NCBI GenBank assembly: GCA_016716065.1
Contig: JADJXA010000001.1
Coordinates: 558,001 to 622,000, forward strand
Length of the DNA stretch: 64,000 nt
Direction: 5' to 3'
DNA from: Candidatus Leptovillus gracilis
Lineage (GTDB): Bacteria; Chloroflexota; Anaerolineae; Promineifilales; Promineifilaceae
The notes under the pieces are model-generated. The model ran no database searches. It was not told the origin of the DNA and saw only the letters and a list, made by a program, of their open reading frames with translations. Positions 7,272 to 16,236 of the stretch are shown here, one piece after another. The translations under genes were made by a program, and so were the position numbers. The stretch's first letter is position 1. Each line of letters begins with the position of its first letter.

Positions 7272-9389
7272 ATGACATCCCCCACTCCGAAATCCGAAAT
7301 CCGAAATCCGAAATCTGCCCTCTGGCCCATGACGGCCGTTCTCCTCATCGCCGCCGCCCTGCGTTTCATCGGCGTTGTCCACCAATCGCCGCCCGGCCTG
7401 GCCCACGACGAAGTGGCTAACTGGTTGATCAGCCGCCTGATTTTGTCGGGTGAACACGCCATCTACATCACCCGCGCCTACGGCCACGAGGCCGGTTTCC
7501 ATTACTGGCAAACCCTCATGGTCGCCCTGATCGGCGACAATCCCCTGGCGCTGCACGTCGCCTCGGCCTACATGGGCGTGTTAGGCGTGGCGGTGGCTTT
7601 TGCCCTGGCGCGTCAATTGTTTGGCTGGCGGGTGGGGCTGATGGCGGCGGGGATAACGGCAGTTCTCTTCTGGCCGGTGTTTTACGGCCGTCTGGCCCTG
7701 CGCGCCATCTCCCTGCCCGTCTTTTCTGGCCTCTCTGCCTATTTTTGGTGGCGAGCGTGGCGAGAGGGAGATAGGGAGACAAGGAGAGAGGGAGACAAGG
7801 AGACAAGGAGAGAGGGAGACAAGGAGACAAGGAGACAAGGAGACTCCCGGTCTCCCGGTCTCCCGGTCTCCCCGTCTCCCCCTCTCCCCCTCTTCCTCCT
7901 ATCTGGGTTATTCGCCGGACTTAGCTTGCACACCTATCTGGCAGCGCGAGCGGCGCCGATTTTTTATGGGCTGTTTGTACTTTATCTGGCGCTGTTTCAT
8001 TGGCCGGAATTGAAGGCGCGCTGGCGGGGGGTGGCGCTGTTTGCGGTGGTGTTTACGGCCGTTGTCGCTCCGTTAGCCTGGTTCTTATGGCAAAATCCGG
8101 GGGCAGAGTTTCGTGTGGCCGAAGTGGCTGCGCCGCTCAACGCGCTGCGCGCCGGCGATGTTGGCCCGGTGCTGCAAAACGCCTTGAAGATTGCCGGCAT
8201 GTTTGGACTGACTGGCGTGGCTATTTGGCGCGAGGGCATTCCCGGCCAGCCGGTGTTTGGGCCGCTGTTAGCGCTCTGTTTTTATGGCGGGGTGCTGTTG
8301 AGTGCCTGGCGCTGGCGGGATGCGCGTTATGCTTTTTTGTTGTTGTGGGCGGGTACGGCCGTTTTGCCCAGCGTCGTCACCATCAACGCCCCCAGCACGA
8401 TCCGAATTGTTAACATATTACCCGTTCTGGGGCTGTTCCCGGCCCTGTTTATACACAATTTACCCCTCTTATCCACCGTTTATCCCAGGTTATCCACAGG
8501 CGCGGCCAGATTTCGCCCAGTTTTGTTAACAATTTTGTTCGCCTTTTATGTCGGCCGGACGGCATGGTCCATCTTTGTCATCTGGTCCAATGGGGGCGAT
8601 ATTCCCTTTGTGTGGCAGGCGGCGCTGCGCGAAACGGCCGTTGCCCTCGACGGTGATTTTGACATAACGGCCGCTGCCATCGGCGGTTGGTCGCCCGACA
8701 CGCTGGACGGGCCAACCATGGCCCTCTATCTGCGCCGCAGCGATTTGCCCTTGAGCCATTTTGGCGTTCAGGCCGGTGAGGACATAATCTATACGTTACT
8801 TATCCCCAACCGTGCGCCCACCGGCGTGCCCGGCAGCGCAGCGGGCGACGCCCGCCACGTCTTTCACCCGACGGCGCTGCCGCTGCATCCCCATTGGCAA
8901 AGCCAACTAAAGGCCTGGGGCGCGGCCACGCAAACCAACAAAAGCTTCACCCAGCACGTCTTGCCGGGCGCACCGATTATCCAACCCCAATTCCCGGCCG
9001 CCGTCACTTTTGGCGTCCAGCTCCGCTTCCTGGGCCACGACCTGAACCCGGACTGCTCGCCAACCCCTTCGCCCTGCCTGATCACCTACTGGCAGGTCAG
9101 CAGCCCCATCACCCAGCCCTTGCGCCTGTTCATTCACGCCCTGGACGAGAGCGGCGAGATAGTCGCCGAAGATTACCGCTGGGACACTGCCGAACCGCAG
9201 CAGTTGTGGCAGCCTCATTGGCAGCCGGGCGACCTGATCATGCAGATTCATCCACTGCCGCTGGACAACGCGGCGCAGCTGCGCCTGGGCCTGTTCGACC
9301 CCTATTCTTGCGCACCCGGGCCATGCCAAAACGTGCCGACAGAGACGGGGGAGAAATTTATTCTACTTGGCGCGAAAAAGAATTCCTGA
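7272..9389 (+). CDS. GT39/ArnT-like membrane glycosyltransferase
   Basis: 705 residues. GT-C architecture: membrane helices, with the conserved acidic pair after helix 1 (GLAHDEVAN, D46/E47), many further helices to about residue 430, then a soluble beta-rich C-terminal domain (residues about 560-700) common in chloroflexote GT39 homologues. Such enzymes use a polyprenyl-phosphate sugar to glycosylate proteins or lipids at the outer membrane face. Two repeat cassettes are translated: PKSEIRNPKSA at residues 5-15, before the first helix, and a highly charged then Pro/Ser-rich insertion at about 163-206. ATG 7272 lies 20 nt after the PIN gene; with no good RBS, a start after the first repeat (for example M20) is possible. 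Confidence 0.75.
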   Translation: MTSPTPKSEIRNPKSALWPMTAVLLIAAALRFIGVVHQSPPGLAHDEVANWLISRLILSGEHAIYITRAYGHEAGFHYWQTLMVALIGDNPLALHVASAYMGVLGVAVAFALARQLFGWRVGLMAAGITAVLFWPVFYGRLALRAISLPVFSGLSAYFWWRAWREGDRETRREGDKETRREGDKETRRQGDSRSPGLPVSPSPPLPLFLLSGLFAGLSLHTYLAARAAPIFYGLFVLYLALFHWPELKARWRGVALFAVVFTAVVAPLAWFLWQNPGAEFRVAEVAAPLNALRAGDVGPVLQNALKIAGMFGLTGVAIWREGIPGQPVFGPLLALCFYGGVLLSAWRWRDARYAFLLLWAGTAVLPSVVTINAPSTIRIVNILPVLGLFPALFIHNLPLLSTVYPRLSTGAARFRPVLLTILFAFYVGRTAWSIFVIWSNGGDIPFVWQAALRETAVALDGDFDITAAAIGGWSPDTLDGPTMALYLRRSDLPLSHFGVQAGEDIIYTLLIPNRAPTGVPGSAAGDARHVFHPTALPLHPHWQSQLKAWGAATQTNKSFTQHVLPGAPIIQPQFPAAVTFGVQLRFLGHDLNPDCSPTPSPCLITYWQVSSPITQPLRLFIHALDESGEIVAEDYRWDTAEPQQLWQPHWQPGDLIMQIHPLPLDNAAQLRLGLFDPYSCAPGPCQNVPTETGEKFILLGAKKNS
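7759..7893. repeat. GGAGACAA tandem repeat with inverted partner, inside GT39 gene
   Basis: About ten units of GGAGA(T/C)AA or GGAGAGA are followed directly by CTCCCGGT units and a CTCCCC tract, which are complementary to them. The RNA could form a long imperfect hairpin. It is translated as repeated REGDKETR followed by SPGLPVSPSPPLP. Confidence 0.75.
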
Positions 9390-9405
9390 GTCCACCGACC
9401 CATTG

Positions 9406-11070
9406 TCAATTGTCAACGGCCTCGGGTTCCTCGTAAACGGCCGTTTCCAATGTCTCTGCCAGGGCTGGCGACCCGGCCAGGTGGTGGAACGCGCGCCAGG
9501 TATGGTAGCCGATCCGGTCTACCCAGCGCATAGATTCTAGCTGCCGCTGTGCTTCATCAGGTTGGATGAGGCCGGCGGCCGTTTCTTCCAGACGGGTGGC
9601 GCGCTGCGCGCGTCGGCTTTTTGCCTGGCGCGACGACGCTTTTTTCAGGTGGCGGATCAGGTCTTTCGCTTCGCCTGTGGGGGTTTGCAGCCAGGAAACG
9701 GCCGTCGCCAACTCATCCGCCAACTGCTGCGCCGCTGTCTGGGCGTCCGCCCCATAAATCGGCGATTCTGACTCCAGGCACGCCTCGATCAACCGGTCCA
9801 CGTGGTCGCCGGCGTGCAGCAGCGCCAGCCGCCGGTCAAACACAGCCTCCCGGCCGCCGCCAAAACGAATCTTCCCTAGAAACTGGCTGGTCTCGCTCAT
9901 CGCCGCCTGCGCCGCCCACAATTGCTCCCTCATCTGGCGGGTCTGCGCCCCCTGGCGCAGCAGGCCGATGGCCTCTGTCATGGTCAACGTTGTGATCTCC
10001 TGCAGGGCGCGGGCGGCCGCCTCCACGGCCACATGTGGCAGGTTCAGCAGCGATTTGTCCAGGTGGCGCGTCAGCCTCGGTCCCCGCTCCGGCACAAGCC
10101 GGACAACGTAGCGGCCAAATTGCGCCACGAATGGCAGGAAGATAATCGCCCCCAGCAGGTTAAAGATAGTGTGGAAGATAGCCAGGGCCACCGAGGGGTC
10201 GGCTGTGTCGCGTAGGCTGCTGAGAAAAACGGACAATGCCAGCAGGTAACGGGCGAAAATGAAGGCGAGAACGGCCGTTACCAGGTTAAACAAGATATGG
10301 GCGACGGCCGTGCGCTGGGCGGCGATCGTCGCGCCAATGGCGGCCAGGACCGCCTTCACCGTCGTGCCCAGATTTTGCCCGATGACCAGGTAGGCTGCTT
10401 GCTCCAGGCCGATGGCCCCGCTGTGCAGCGCCGTTAGCGACAGGGCAATGGCCGCGCTGGACGATTGCAGCAGCACCGTCATCAGCGCCCCAAGCAGCAC
10501 CAGGGCGATGTGGTCCAGCAGCGTCTTCTGCGACAATCCGGACATATCAATGTTTTGGGCCAGCCCTCCCATGCCCTCCTGCAAAAACTCGATGCCCACA
10601 AAAATGAGGCCGAAGCCGACCAGCGCCATGCCGAATTGGGCGCGACGGCCGTTGCCCAACAACCACAGCACCGCCCCCACGCCAATAAATGGCAGGGCAA
10701 TCGTGCCCACATTCAACTTAAAACCGAGCAGCGCCACAATCCAACCGGTACTGGTTGTGCCCACATTCGCCCCAATAATCACCCCGATGGCCGAGGTGAA
10801 GGCGAGCAGCCCGGCGCTGACAAAGCCGATGGTCGTGATCGTGGTGGCGCTGGACGATTGCAGCAGCGCCGTCAACCCCACGCCGAAGAGGAAGGCGGCC
10901 GGCGTCGTCCTCGTCCAGCGCTCCAGGACGTTTTGCAAACTGCCCCCGGCTGCCGCCTTCAGGCCGTCGGACATCAAAATCATGCCCGTCAGAAACAGGC
11001 CGACGCCGCCCATCAAATAGGGCAGCACGGAGAACAGGGTCGGGGCAGAATCATTCATCAGGTCTTTCAC
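9406..11070 (-). CDS. Na+/phosphate cotransporter family protein (NptA-like, PhoU tail)
   Basis: 554 residues. Two inverted transporter repeats are marked by LLQSSSATT (about 70-77) with GANVGTT (100-106), and LLQSSSAAIAL (about 201-210) with GQNLGTT. About eight membrane segments lie in residues 12-310. The remaining 240 residues form a PhoU-like helical domain, the usual layout of the NptA/YjbB group, which moves inorganic phosphate with sodium. The start is either GTG 11070 or ATG 11058; GGTGAAAG precedes the latter by 6 nt, so the ATG is slightly preferred. The stop codon falls inside a TTGACAATTGACAA repeat. It is convergent with the GT39 gene, leaving 16 nt between them. Confidence 0.85.
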   Translation of the reverse strand: MKDLMNDSAPTLFSVLPYLMGGVGLFLTGMILMSDGLKAAAGGSLQNVLERWTRTTPAAFLFGVGLTALLQSSSATTITTIGFVSAGLLAFTSAIGVIIGANVGTTSTGWIVALLGFKLNVGTIALPFIGVGAVLWLLGNGRRAQFGMALVGFGLIFVGIEFLQEGMGGLAQNIDMSGLSQKTLLDHIALVLLGALMTVLLQSSSAAIALSLTALHSGAIGLEQAAYLVIGQNLGTTVKAVLAAIGATIAAQRTAVAHILFNLVTAVLAFIFARYLLALSVFLSSLRDTADPSVALAIFHTIFNLLGAIIFLPFVAQFGRYVVRLVPERGPRLTRHLDKSLLNLPHVAVEAAARALQEITTLTMTEAIGLLRQGAQTRQMREQLWAAQAAMSETSQFLGKIRFGGGREAVFDRRLALLHAGDHVDRLIEACLESESPIYGADAQTAAQQLADELATAVSWLQTPTGEAKDLIRHLKKASSRQAKSRRAQRATRLEETAAGLIQPDEAQRQLESMRWVDRIGYHTWRAFHHLAGSPALAETLETAVYEEPEAVDN

Positions 11071-11399
11071 CGCTCAGAGCCTATGAATTCATTCATAAGC
11101 TGCTGATACGTAACTGCTTACCACAGAGACACGGAGGGCACAGGGATTGACCCTGTAAAAACTTCAGGTTCTCCATGGTGAAATCCCAGAGGTAACCGTT
11201 TACCTTCCCGGAGGCTGAAGCCAGCGAATTTATGCCTGTCTTGTCAGCCTTTGGGAGGATTTGCCAGGGGGAGTGAACGGGTACTCCCAGAGAGGCTTCG
11301 CAGTTACGAGAAACAGATGTTGGATAACTTGCCCATCTATAAGTTCAACTTCTCCGCCGCAGTTGGACTTTTGGACGGGCATAAAGTCTCGTTGCCGTA
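11071..11399. other. intergenic region with repeat remnants
   Basis: No gene seen. It holds a partial copy of the CACAGAGACACGGAGG-type repeat (about 11,119-11,142) and a small inverted repeat AGGTAA (11190-11195)/TTACCT (11200-11205). It separates the divergently expressed Na/Pi gene from the end of the helicase cluster. The frame at 11261-11740 lacks an RBS and overlaps the cluster antisense. Confidence 0.5.
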
Positions 11400-13766
11400 T
11401 TAGTGGGCGACGACTTTTACACCTAAGCGCGCTAGAATGGCTTGCACGGCCGTTACCTGTCCCCCCGCCACCACTGCCAGCGCCCGATCACCGGCGGCAA
11501 AGGGTTGCAGCAGCTCTTTTAGTTCCGGCAGTTCGCGCAGTTCGGCCAGCGTCTCCTGGTCGCGGAACTCAAACAGGGTCATCGTGCCCACCGTCGCCGA
11601 GCCGTAATAGCCGCCCCAGGCGCGTATTTGCGCCACCAGGCTTTTGGGCAGCCGCCCCCGGTTTAACTTGCCCAACTCATCCACGATGCTTTGCGCCTTC
11701 TTTTTGCTGCCGCCGGCGCGGCCCACGCTTTGCGCGGTAAGCTGCCAACCGTCCTCTGTTTTGATGGCAAAGCGGGCTAGACGCCCATGCAGGTGCAGGC
11801 TGGGCACGGCGTGAACGGGTTGGATACGGCCGTCTTCCCCCACCACCACGCTCTTGTCGGCCGCTTCCGGATTGGCCCCGGATACGGCCGGCAGCAGACC
11901 GATTTCTTGCAAGGCGCTGACCAGTCTGGCCTGCTGTTTACTTTTAACCAAAGCCACCTGATTGCCCACCGGGCGCGCCAGCAGCTTGCCGGTTTCTCCC
12001 TCATTGAGCAGCCGTTCCAGCAGCGTTTCGTCGGCCGCTTGCAGCAGGGTGACGTTGCGCCGGAAGACAATGCGGTCGTGGTGGGCGGCCCATTCGTCCA
12101 GCGAGCGGCGGATGTTTTGCGGCAGGTCGTTGGGCGAGGCGGTTTCCAGGAAGCGCTGCACTTCGGCCACCGAGTAGCCCATCTGCTGCGCGGCGTAGAC
12201 AGACTGGCGGGAGAGGTGGTATTCAAACGCGCCCCGGTCTACTTTTTGCCGTTCGGCGAACAGATCGAGCTGCGCCAGCACGTTCAGCGGTACCGGCCCC
12301 ATCGCCAAAATCTGAAAATTGGGCTGGATGATGACCTGACCGGTAAGGGCGGCGTCGTTGGGGAGGGGTGTGCTGCGCAAAACGGCCGTGCCCAGGGCCG
12401 TCAGCCGGTAGGCGTGCCACTTCACGGGGTTGGCGAGCGGGTTGTTGAAGCCCAGTTCCACCAATCCCAACTGCAACAGGAAATTGGCGGTTGCCTCAGC
12501 CACAAACATTTGCTCCAGCTTATCCATTTCGGTCATCGCCTGGGCGCGATTGCCGTAGTAGTAACTTTGTCGCCCGGTCAATTGCTGGCGCAGGGCAAAA
12601 AGAAACCCACTGTTCCGCTCTTGCAGGCGATCTAAAACCTCATCCGGTTCATTCCAGGTATTGGCCGGTAGTTCGGCCAACACCTGGAGCAGTAGTTGGC
12701 AAGCCTGGCGCGGGTTTGCGCCATATTCATAAAGGGTTTGCCGGTTAGTGAAACGGAAGGGCAGGCGGATATTGCGCCAGGCTGCGAGAACGGCCGTTAC
12801 CTGTTCAACCGTCGTTTTCTGCCAGAAATCGGGGACAGCATGGCCGCTTTTTACGTTTGTCGTTAATGACCCGTTTTGCGACTTAACCAGTTTCAACTCT
12901 TCCAATATCTGGCGCAGCAAATAGAGGCGGCTGGTTTCATCTTCTTGTTTCACGCTGTCCAGGGTAGGATCGGGCGTCAGCAAAACGGAGTTGAGCTGTT
13001 TCAGTCCCCGTTTGCCCACCAGCCCCGATTGGATCATGTCTATGGGATGGCGGCGCACGGTGTCCCAATAGAGATACAGATCACGCAGAAACAACTGCGG
13101 GTCGCCGTGCAAAACGTGGGCCGGCTGCCACTGGTTGACTTCCACGGGAATCGGTTGTGGCTCCGGCAAGCAGCGGCGCACAAAAGCCGGAACGTACAAC
13201 GTGTCGCCAGGATGGAGTTGTAATTTGTAATTTGCGCCGCTGGTGGCGTATTCGGTCCCATCGCTAAAGAGCAGCCCATGTAGGGTCAGGCGAGCCATCA
13301 CATCTTCAAAAATGGTGGATTTGGCGTTGTTGGCGCTGCCAATGTGGGGAACGATACTGCCGTAGATAGAACGCCCGCGTGTGTACCAATAATCTTGTTT
13401 CTTTGGTTCCGGTGCTGGCGGCGCTTCGGTAGCCAACCCGGCGCGGATCAATTCTCGCGCCAACACGCGGCTGGAGACTTTGCCATTGTGCAGCAGCAGC
13501 CGGTTCAATACGTCGCGCTCCGTTTTGGTTAATTTTTGGTAGGCGGCCTCGATGCGTTCTGGCTTAAAAAACTCCTGCGCCATAAGCGCCAGCAGTTCGC
13601 TCTTGGGAAGTTTTTTGCCGGTTGTGTTCGGCAGCTGCGCCGCGCGGGCCATCTCCCAGAGGGTGTTGCTGTTGTAACTGTCCAGAAGCGCAGCAATCTC
13701 TTTATTCATCGCTGCCTGGTCGAATGGTTGTTTAGTCAAGTAATCAAACATCCGCTTAATTGCCAT
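11400..13766 (-). CDS. XPB-N-like (Helicase_C_3 type) protein, large
   Basis: 788 residues, last gene of the seven-gene helicase cluster. The N-terminal 100 residues resemble the SAP-like/winged-helix start of this family (LWEMARAAQL, KSELLALM, LTKTERDVLNRLLLHNG). Residues about 475-650 match the Helicase_C_3/XPB N-terminal domain: GQVIIQPNFQILAMG, LDLFAERQKVDRGAFEYHL, LPQNIRRSLDEWAAHH and RNVTLLQAAD. No ATPase motif is present. In XPB the equivalent domain contributes to DNA damage recognition, so an accessory DNA-binding role for XPB or SNF2 is inferred. AGGA precedes ATG 13766 at about 8 nt. The gap to the upstream SWIM gene is a repeat cassette. Confidence 0.7.
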   Translation of the reverse strand: MAIKRMFDYLTKQPFDQAAMNKEIAALLDSYNSNTLWEMARAAQLPNTTGKKLPKSELLALMAQEFFKPERIEAAYQKLTKTERDVLNRLLLHNGKVSSRVLARELIRAGLATEAPPAPEPKKQDYWYTRGRSIYGSIVPHIGSANNAKSTIFEDVMARLTLHGLLFSDGTEYATSGANYKLQLHPGDTLYVPAFVRRCLPEPQPIPVEVNQWQPAHVLHGDPQLFLRDLYLYWDTVRRHPIDMIQSGLVGKRGLKQLNSVLLTPDPTLDSVKQEDETSRLYLLRQILEELKLVKSQNGSLTTNVKSGHAVPDFWQKTTVEQVTAVLAAWRNIRLPFRFTNRQTLYEYGANPRQACQLLLQVLAELPANTWNEPDEVLDRLQERNSGFLFALRQQLTGRQSYYYGNRAQAMTEMDKLEQMFVAEATANFLLQLGLVELGFNNPLANPVKWHAYRLTALGTAVLRSTPLPNDAALTGQVIIQPNFQILAMGPVPLNVLAQLDLFAERQKVDRGAFEYHLSRQSVYAAQQMGYSVAEVQRFLETASPNDLPQNIRRSLDEWAAHHDRIVFRRNVTLLQAADETLLERLLNEGETGKLLARPVGNQVALVKSKQQARLVSALQEIGLLPAVSGANPEAADKSVVVGEDGRIQPVHAVPSLHLHGRLARFAIKTEDGWQLTAQSVGRAGGSKKKAQSIVDELGKLNRGRLPKSLVAQIRAWGGYYGSATVGTMTLFEFRDQETLAELRELPELKELLQPFAAGDRALAVVAGGQVTAVQAILARLGVKVVAH

Positions 13767-13778
13767 TTGAACATCCTG

Positions 13779-13861
13779 GTGTAGAGGGTAGAGGGTAGAG
13801 GGTAGAGATAGAGTGCGTCTTGGAGTTACTTCTTATCTCTACCCTCTATCTCTCCACTCTG
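13779..13861. repeat. GTAGAGG tandem-plus-inverted cassette
   Basis: Three to four GTAGAGG units (13781-13806) are followed, after a 25-nt loop, by TCTCTACCCTCTATCTCTC, their reverse complement. It fills the gap between two cluster genes and supplies the stop codon (TAG in GAGATAGAGG, minus strand) of the SWIM gene. Confidence 0.75.
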
Positions 13862-16188
13862 TCCGTTTGTTTGGGCGTGTAGCCTGCTTTTTCCAGTTCG
13901 GCCACCAGCACGTCCACAGCGTTGGTGGGGATGATGACCAGGGAGGGCGAGATTTCGGCGACCATGTGTTTTTCCAGGGAGGTGGCCGCTTTCATTTCGG
14001 CCAGGGCGTATTCGTCGCCAAATTCGATGACGGTGACATGTTCGTACAGGCGCACCTGCCCGTAAGCCTGCCACCAGCCGGTTAACTGGCGCTGGATGGC
14101 GTCGGGCATGGGGACGGGCAGCCATTGTTGCCAGCCGTCTAAAAGCTGGTCCAGAGTTTGGCCGCTCTCAAATATCTGATGAATGGCGGCGCTGGACAGC
14201 CGATAGACAAAGCGGGTCGGCGTGGTTTCTTCCAGTTTGGCGAGATTGTCCAGGTAGTTGTGGGTTTGGGCGCTAACGGCCGTTGGCTGCACAATGATCA
14301 CGTCACCTTCAATGGAAACGGCGTCGGCGGCGGATGCTGAGGAGACGGCCGCTGCCGTCTGTTCAACCACCGCACCTATCAGCGGCACAGCTTCCGTCTT
14401 ATCGAAATACAAATCGCCCAGGCTATGCAGCCGGAAAGCGACCAGTTGGCCGTATTCTACGCTGACATCGGCCAGACCCAGCCAATGCAGCGGCCCCTGA
14501 ATGACGTGTTGGATGAAAGCGCCCTGGGCTGTGTTCCAGTCGGCTTTGTTGGTGGCGGTGTCCAGGAAACGGCCGTTAAGGGCCAAATACCAATCCGGCT
14601 TTATATTGCCGCTGGATCGGGGTTTGTTCCAGCCCCAGGAATTGAAGTTGGGCCAGAAGGAATGCAGCAAATCGGTCACCTCGCGCAGGCTGAACCAACG
14701 GTCGCCGGGCAGGCAGGCCAATAGATGCAGCACCTGGGCGCGAAAGAGAGACAGCATGTTGACCATTTCTTGCGGCTGCAAGATCGTATAATAGCCGCTG
14801 CGACGACGTTTGACTTGTATAGACGGCCGTTCTGCCAACATTAGCCACATCTCGCTCCAGGGCACAGCCATCGAGAAATAGGTCCGCACCAAAATGGCCC
14901 ACTGCGCCGCTTCGTCGCGCTGCAAAAACTGCTCTTTCATCTGTCGCCATACCGTTACCGGGCTGCCTGGTTGTAACAGGCCGGCCGCCAGCAGCAGGTG
15001 ATAGAGAAAGTTTAGCTGCGTCTCGCCCCCGGCCAGCGGCGCCAGGCGGATGATGTTTTCATCGAGCAGCGCCGGTTGGGGCGGCGGCACGGTGAAGCTT
15101 TGTTCGGGGTCGTAGCCTTTGAGTTTGTTGGCCTGCTGCGCCTGGGCAATTTCTTCCGGCAGATAATCCCATTCACGTAAAAATTGGTGGAATTTTTCCT
15201 GGCGGGGGCGAGGCATAGGTGGGCGCAGCGGTGGGCTGCTTTGTTCCAGGAGCAGGAGGATTTGGTGGAGGCGCTGCAGAAACAGCCCTGCCTGCCCCAT
15301 TTGCACGCCGCTCTCCGTGTGTTCCGGCAGGGTCACTTCTGGGATACGGTCGGCCAGCAAGGGGGGCAGTATACGCTGGAGGCTTGTAGGAACAAAAGGG
15401 AGGTGCGGCGGGTATGAATTGATCACGTGCCCAGGGATAGCTAAACTCGTGCGGCATAACGCTTGTGCATACACGTCGGCGGCGGCATTGAATTGGGTTA
15501 GCGGTCCCCACAACTGCGCCAGAGCTGCCAGATGGGCTGTCTGGTGAGTAATGCTCGGATGCAGGACAGCCAGCGCGTCGTAAACCTGGCGATGTTCGCT
15601 GTCCAGGCTGTGCAGGATTTTAAGGGCGATGCCCGGCTGAGTGATCTGTTGGGCAATTTGTTGGATGATCTCTTCTTTGCGTGTACCGCTGATGCCCAAC
15701 CCCTGCCGTTTGGCTAATTGGCGCAACTCCTGAACTTTGTGGCTATAGTCTAGCCAGGTATGCAGATTTTGCTGGTATTGCTGCTGGCGGTTGGCGTAGG
15801 GTGTGGTGAGCCAGGCCGGTTTTTGTTTGGGAACGGCCGTTGCCGGCGGGGCAATGGCAAAGGTCTCAATGACGCTGTTGGCCGGCCTGGGCGCAGGCTG
15901 TTCACCGGCAAAACTACCTGGGGACTCCAGCCACAGCAGCAAGACCGCACCAACATGCTTGCAGTAGCCACCCCAATCGTAGGGGCAGCTGCATACCGCG
16001 TGGATACCATCTTCGGCCACGTCAATTTCTACGGTGTAAGATTTGCTGCCCCGGACTTGGGCGTGCAAGGTATGGCCGCTGCGCACCCCCTGACTCACCC
16101 GACTCATATAACTCCTGGCTTTTTTCAGGGGATTGTTGTTTACAACCTGCTTAATGTCTTTTTCAGTTAATGATTCTAATGTTGCCAT
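13846..16188 (-). CDS. SWIM zinc-finger protein with XPB-N-like C-terminus
   Basis: 780 residues. A SWIM zinc finger lies at residues 66-78: C66-x-C68-x7-C76-x-H78 (CSCPYDWGGYCKH), the known CxCx(n)CxH pattern linked to nucleic acid or protein binding beside SNF2 enzymes. A SAP-like segment follows (VQELRQLAKRQGL, TRKEEIIQQIA). The C-terminal 180 residues (GDVIIVQPTAVSAQTHNYLDNLAKLE, FVYRLSSAAIHQIFESG) resemble the Helicase_C_3/XPB-N domain. It has no ATPase motif and is likely an adaptor for XPB (29 nt upstream in the operon) or SNF2. The gene end lies inside a repeat cassette. Confidence 0.7.
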   Translation of the reverse strand: MATLESLTEKDIKQVVNNNPLKKARSYMSRVSQGVRSGHTLHAQVRGSKSYTVEIDVAEDGIHAVCSCPYDWGGYCKHVGAVLLLWLESPGSFAGEQPAPRPANSVIETFAIAPPATAVPKQKPAWLTTPYANRQQQYQQNLHTWLDYSHKVQELRQLAKRQGLGISGTRKEEIIQQIAQQITQPGIALKILHSLDSEHRQVYDALAVLHPSITHQTAHLAALAQLWGPLTQFNAAADVYAQALCRTSLAIPGHVINSYPPHLPFVPTSLQRILPPLLADRIPEVTLPEHTESGVQMGQAGLFLQRLHQILLLLEQSSPPLRPPMPRPRQEKFHQFLREWDYLPEEIAQAQQANKLKGYDPEQSFTVPPPQPALLDENIIRLAPLAGGETQLNFLYHLLLAAGLLQPGSPVTVWRQMKEQFLQRDEAAQWAILVRTYFSMAVPWSEMWLMLAERPSIQVKRRRSGYYTILQPQEMVNMLSLFRAQVLHLLACLPGDRWFSLREVTDLLHSFWPNFNSWGWNKPRSSGNIKPDWYLALNGRFLDTATNKADWNTAQGAFIQHVIQGPLHWLGLADVSVEYGQLVAFRLHSLGDLYFDKTEAVPLIGAVVEQTAAAVSSASAADAVSIEGDVIIVQPTAVSAQTHNYLDNLAKLEETTPTRFVYRLSSAAIHQIFESGQTLDQLLDGWQQWLPVPMPDAIQRQLTGWWQAYGQVRLYEHVTVIEFGDEYALAEMKAATSLEKHMVAEISPSLVIIPTNAVDVLVAELEKAGYTPKQTDRVER

Positions 16189-16202
16189 ACGCGAGGAATT
16201 CC

Positions 16203-16236
16203 AGACCGTAAGGGTTTTCAGAGACCCTTACGGTCT
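16203..16236. repeat. hairpin overlapping the 3' end of XPB
   Basis: Perfect 13-bp stem AGACCGTAAGGGT (16203-16215) / ACCCTTACGGTCT (16224-16236), 8-nt loop. The XPB stop codon lies in the loop, so the last six residues (LDRKGL) are encoded by the hairpin. No T-run follows on the minus strand, so a terminator is unlikely; an mRNA-stabilising element is possible. Confidence 0.75.

Noticed and set aside
7759..7893. Regular short repeats that could suggest a CRISPR array
   Set aside because: Units are 6-14 bp without spacers of 25-40 bp, lie in a translated frame, and no cas gene is nearby.
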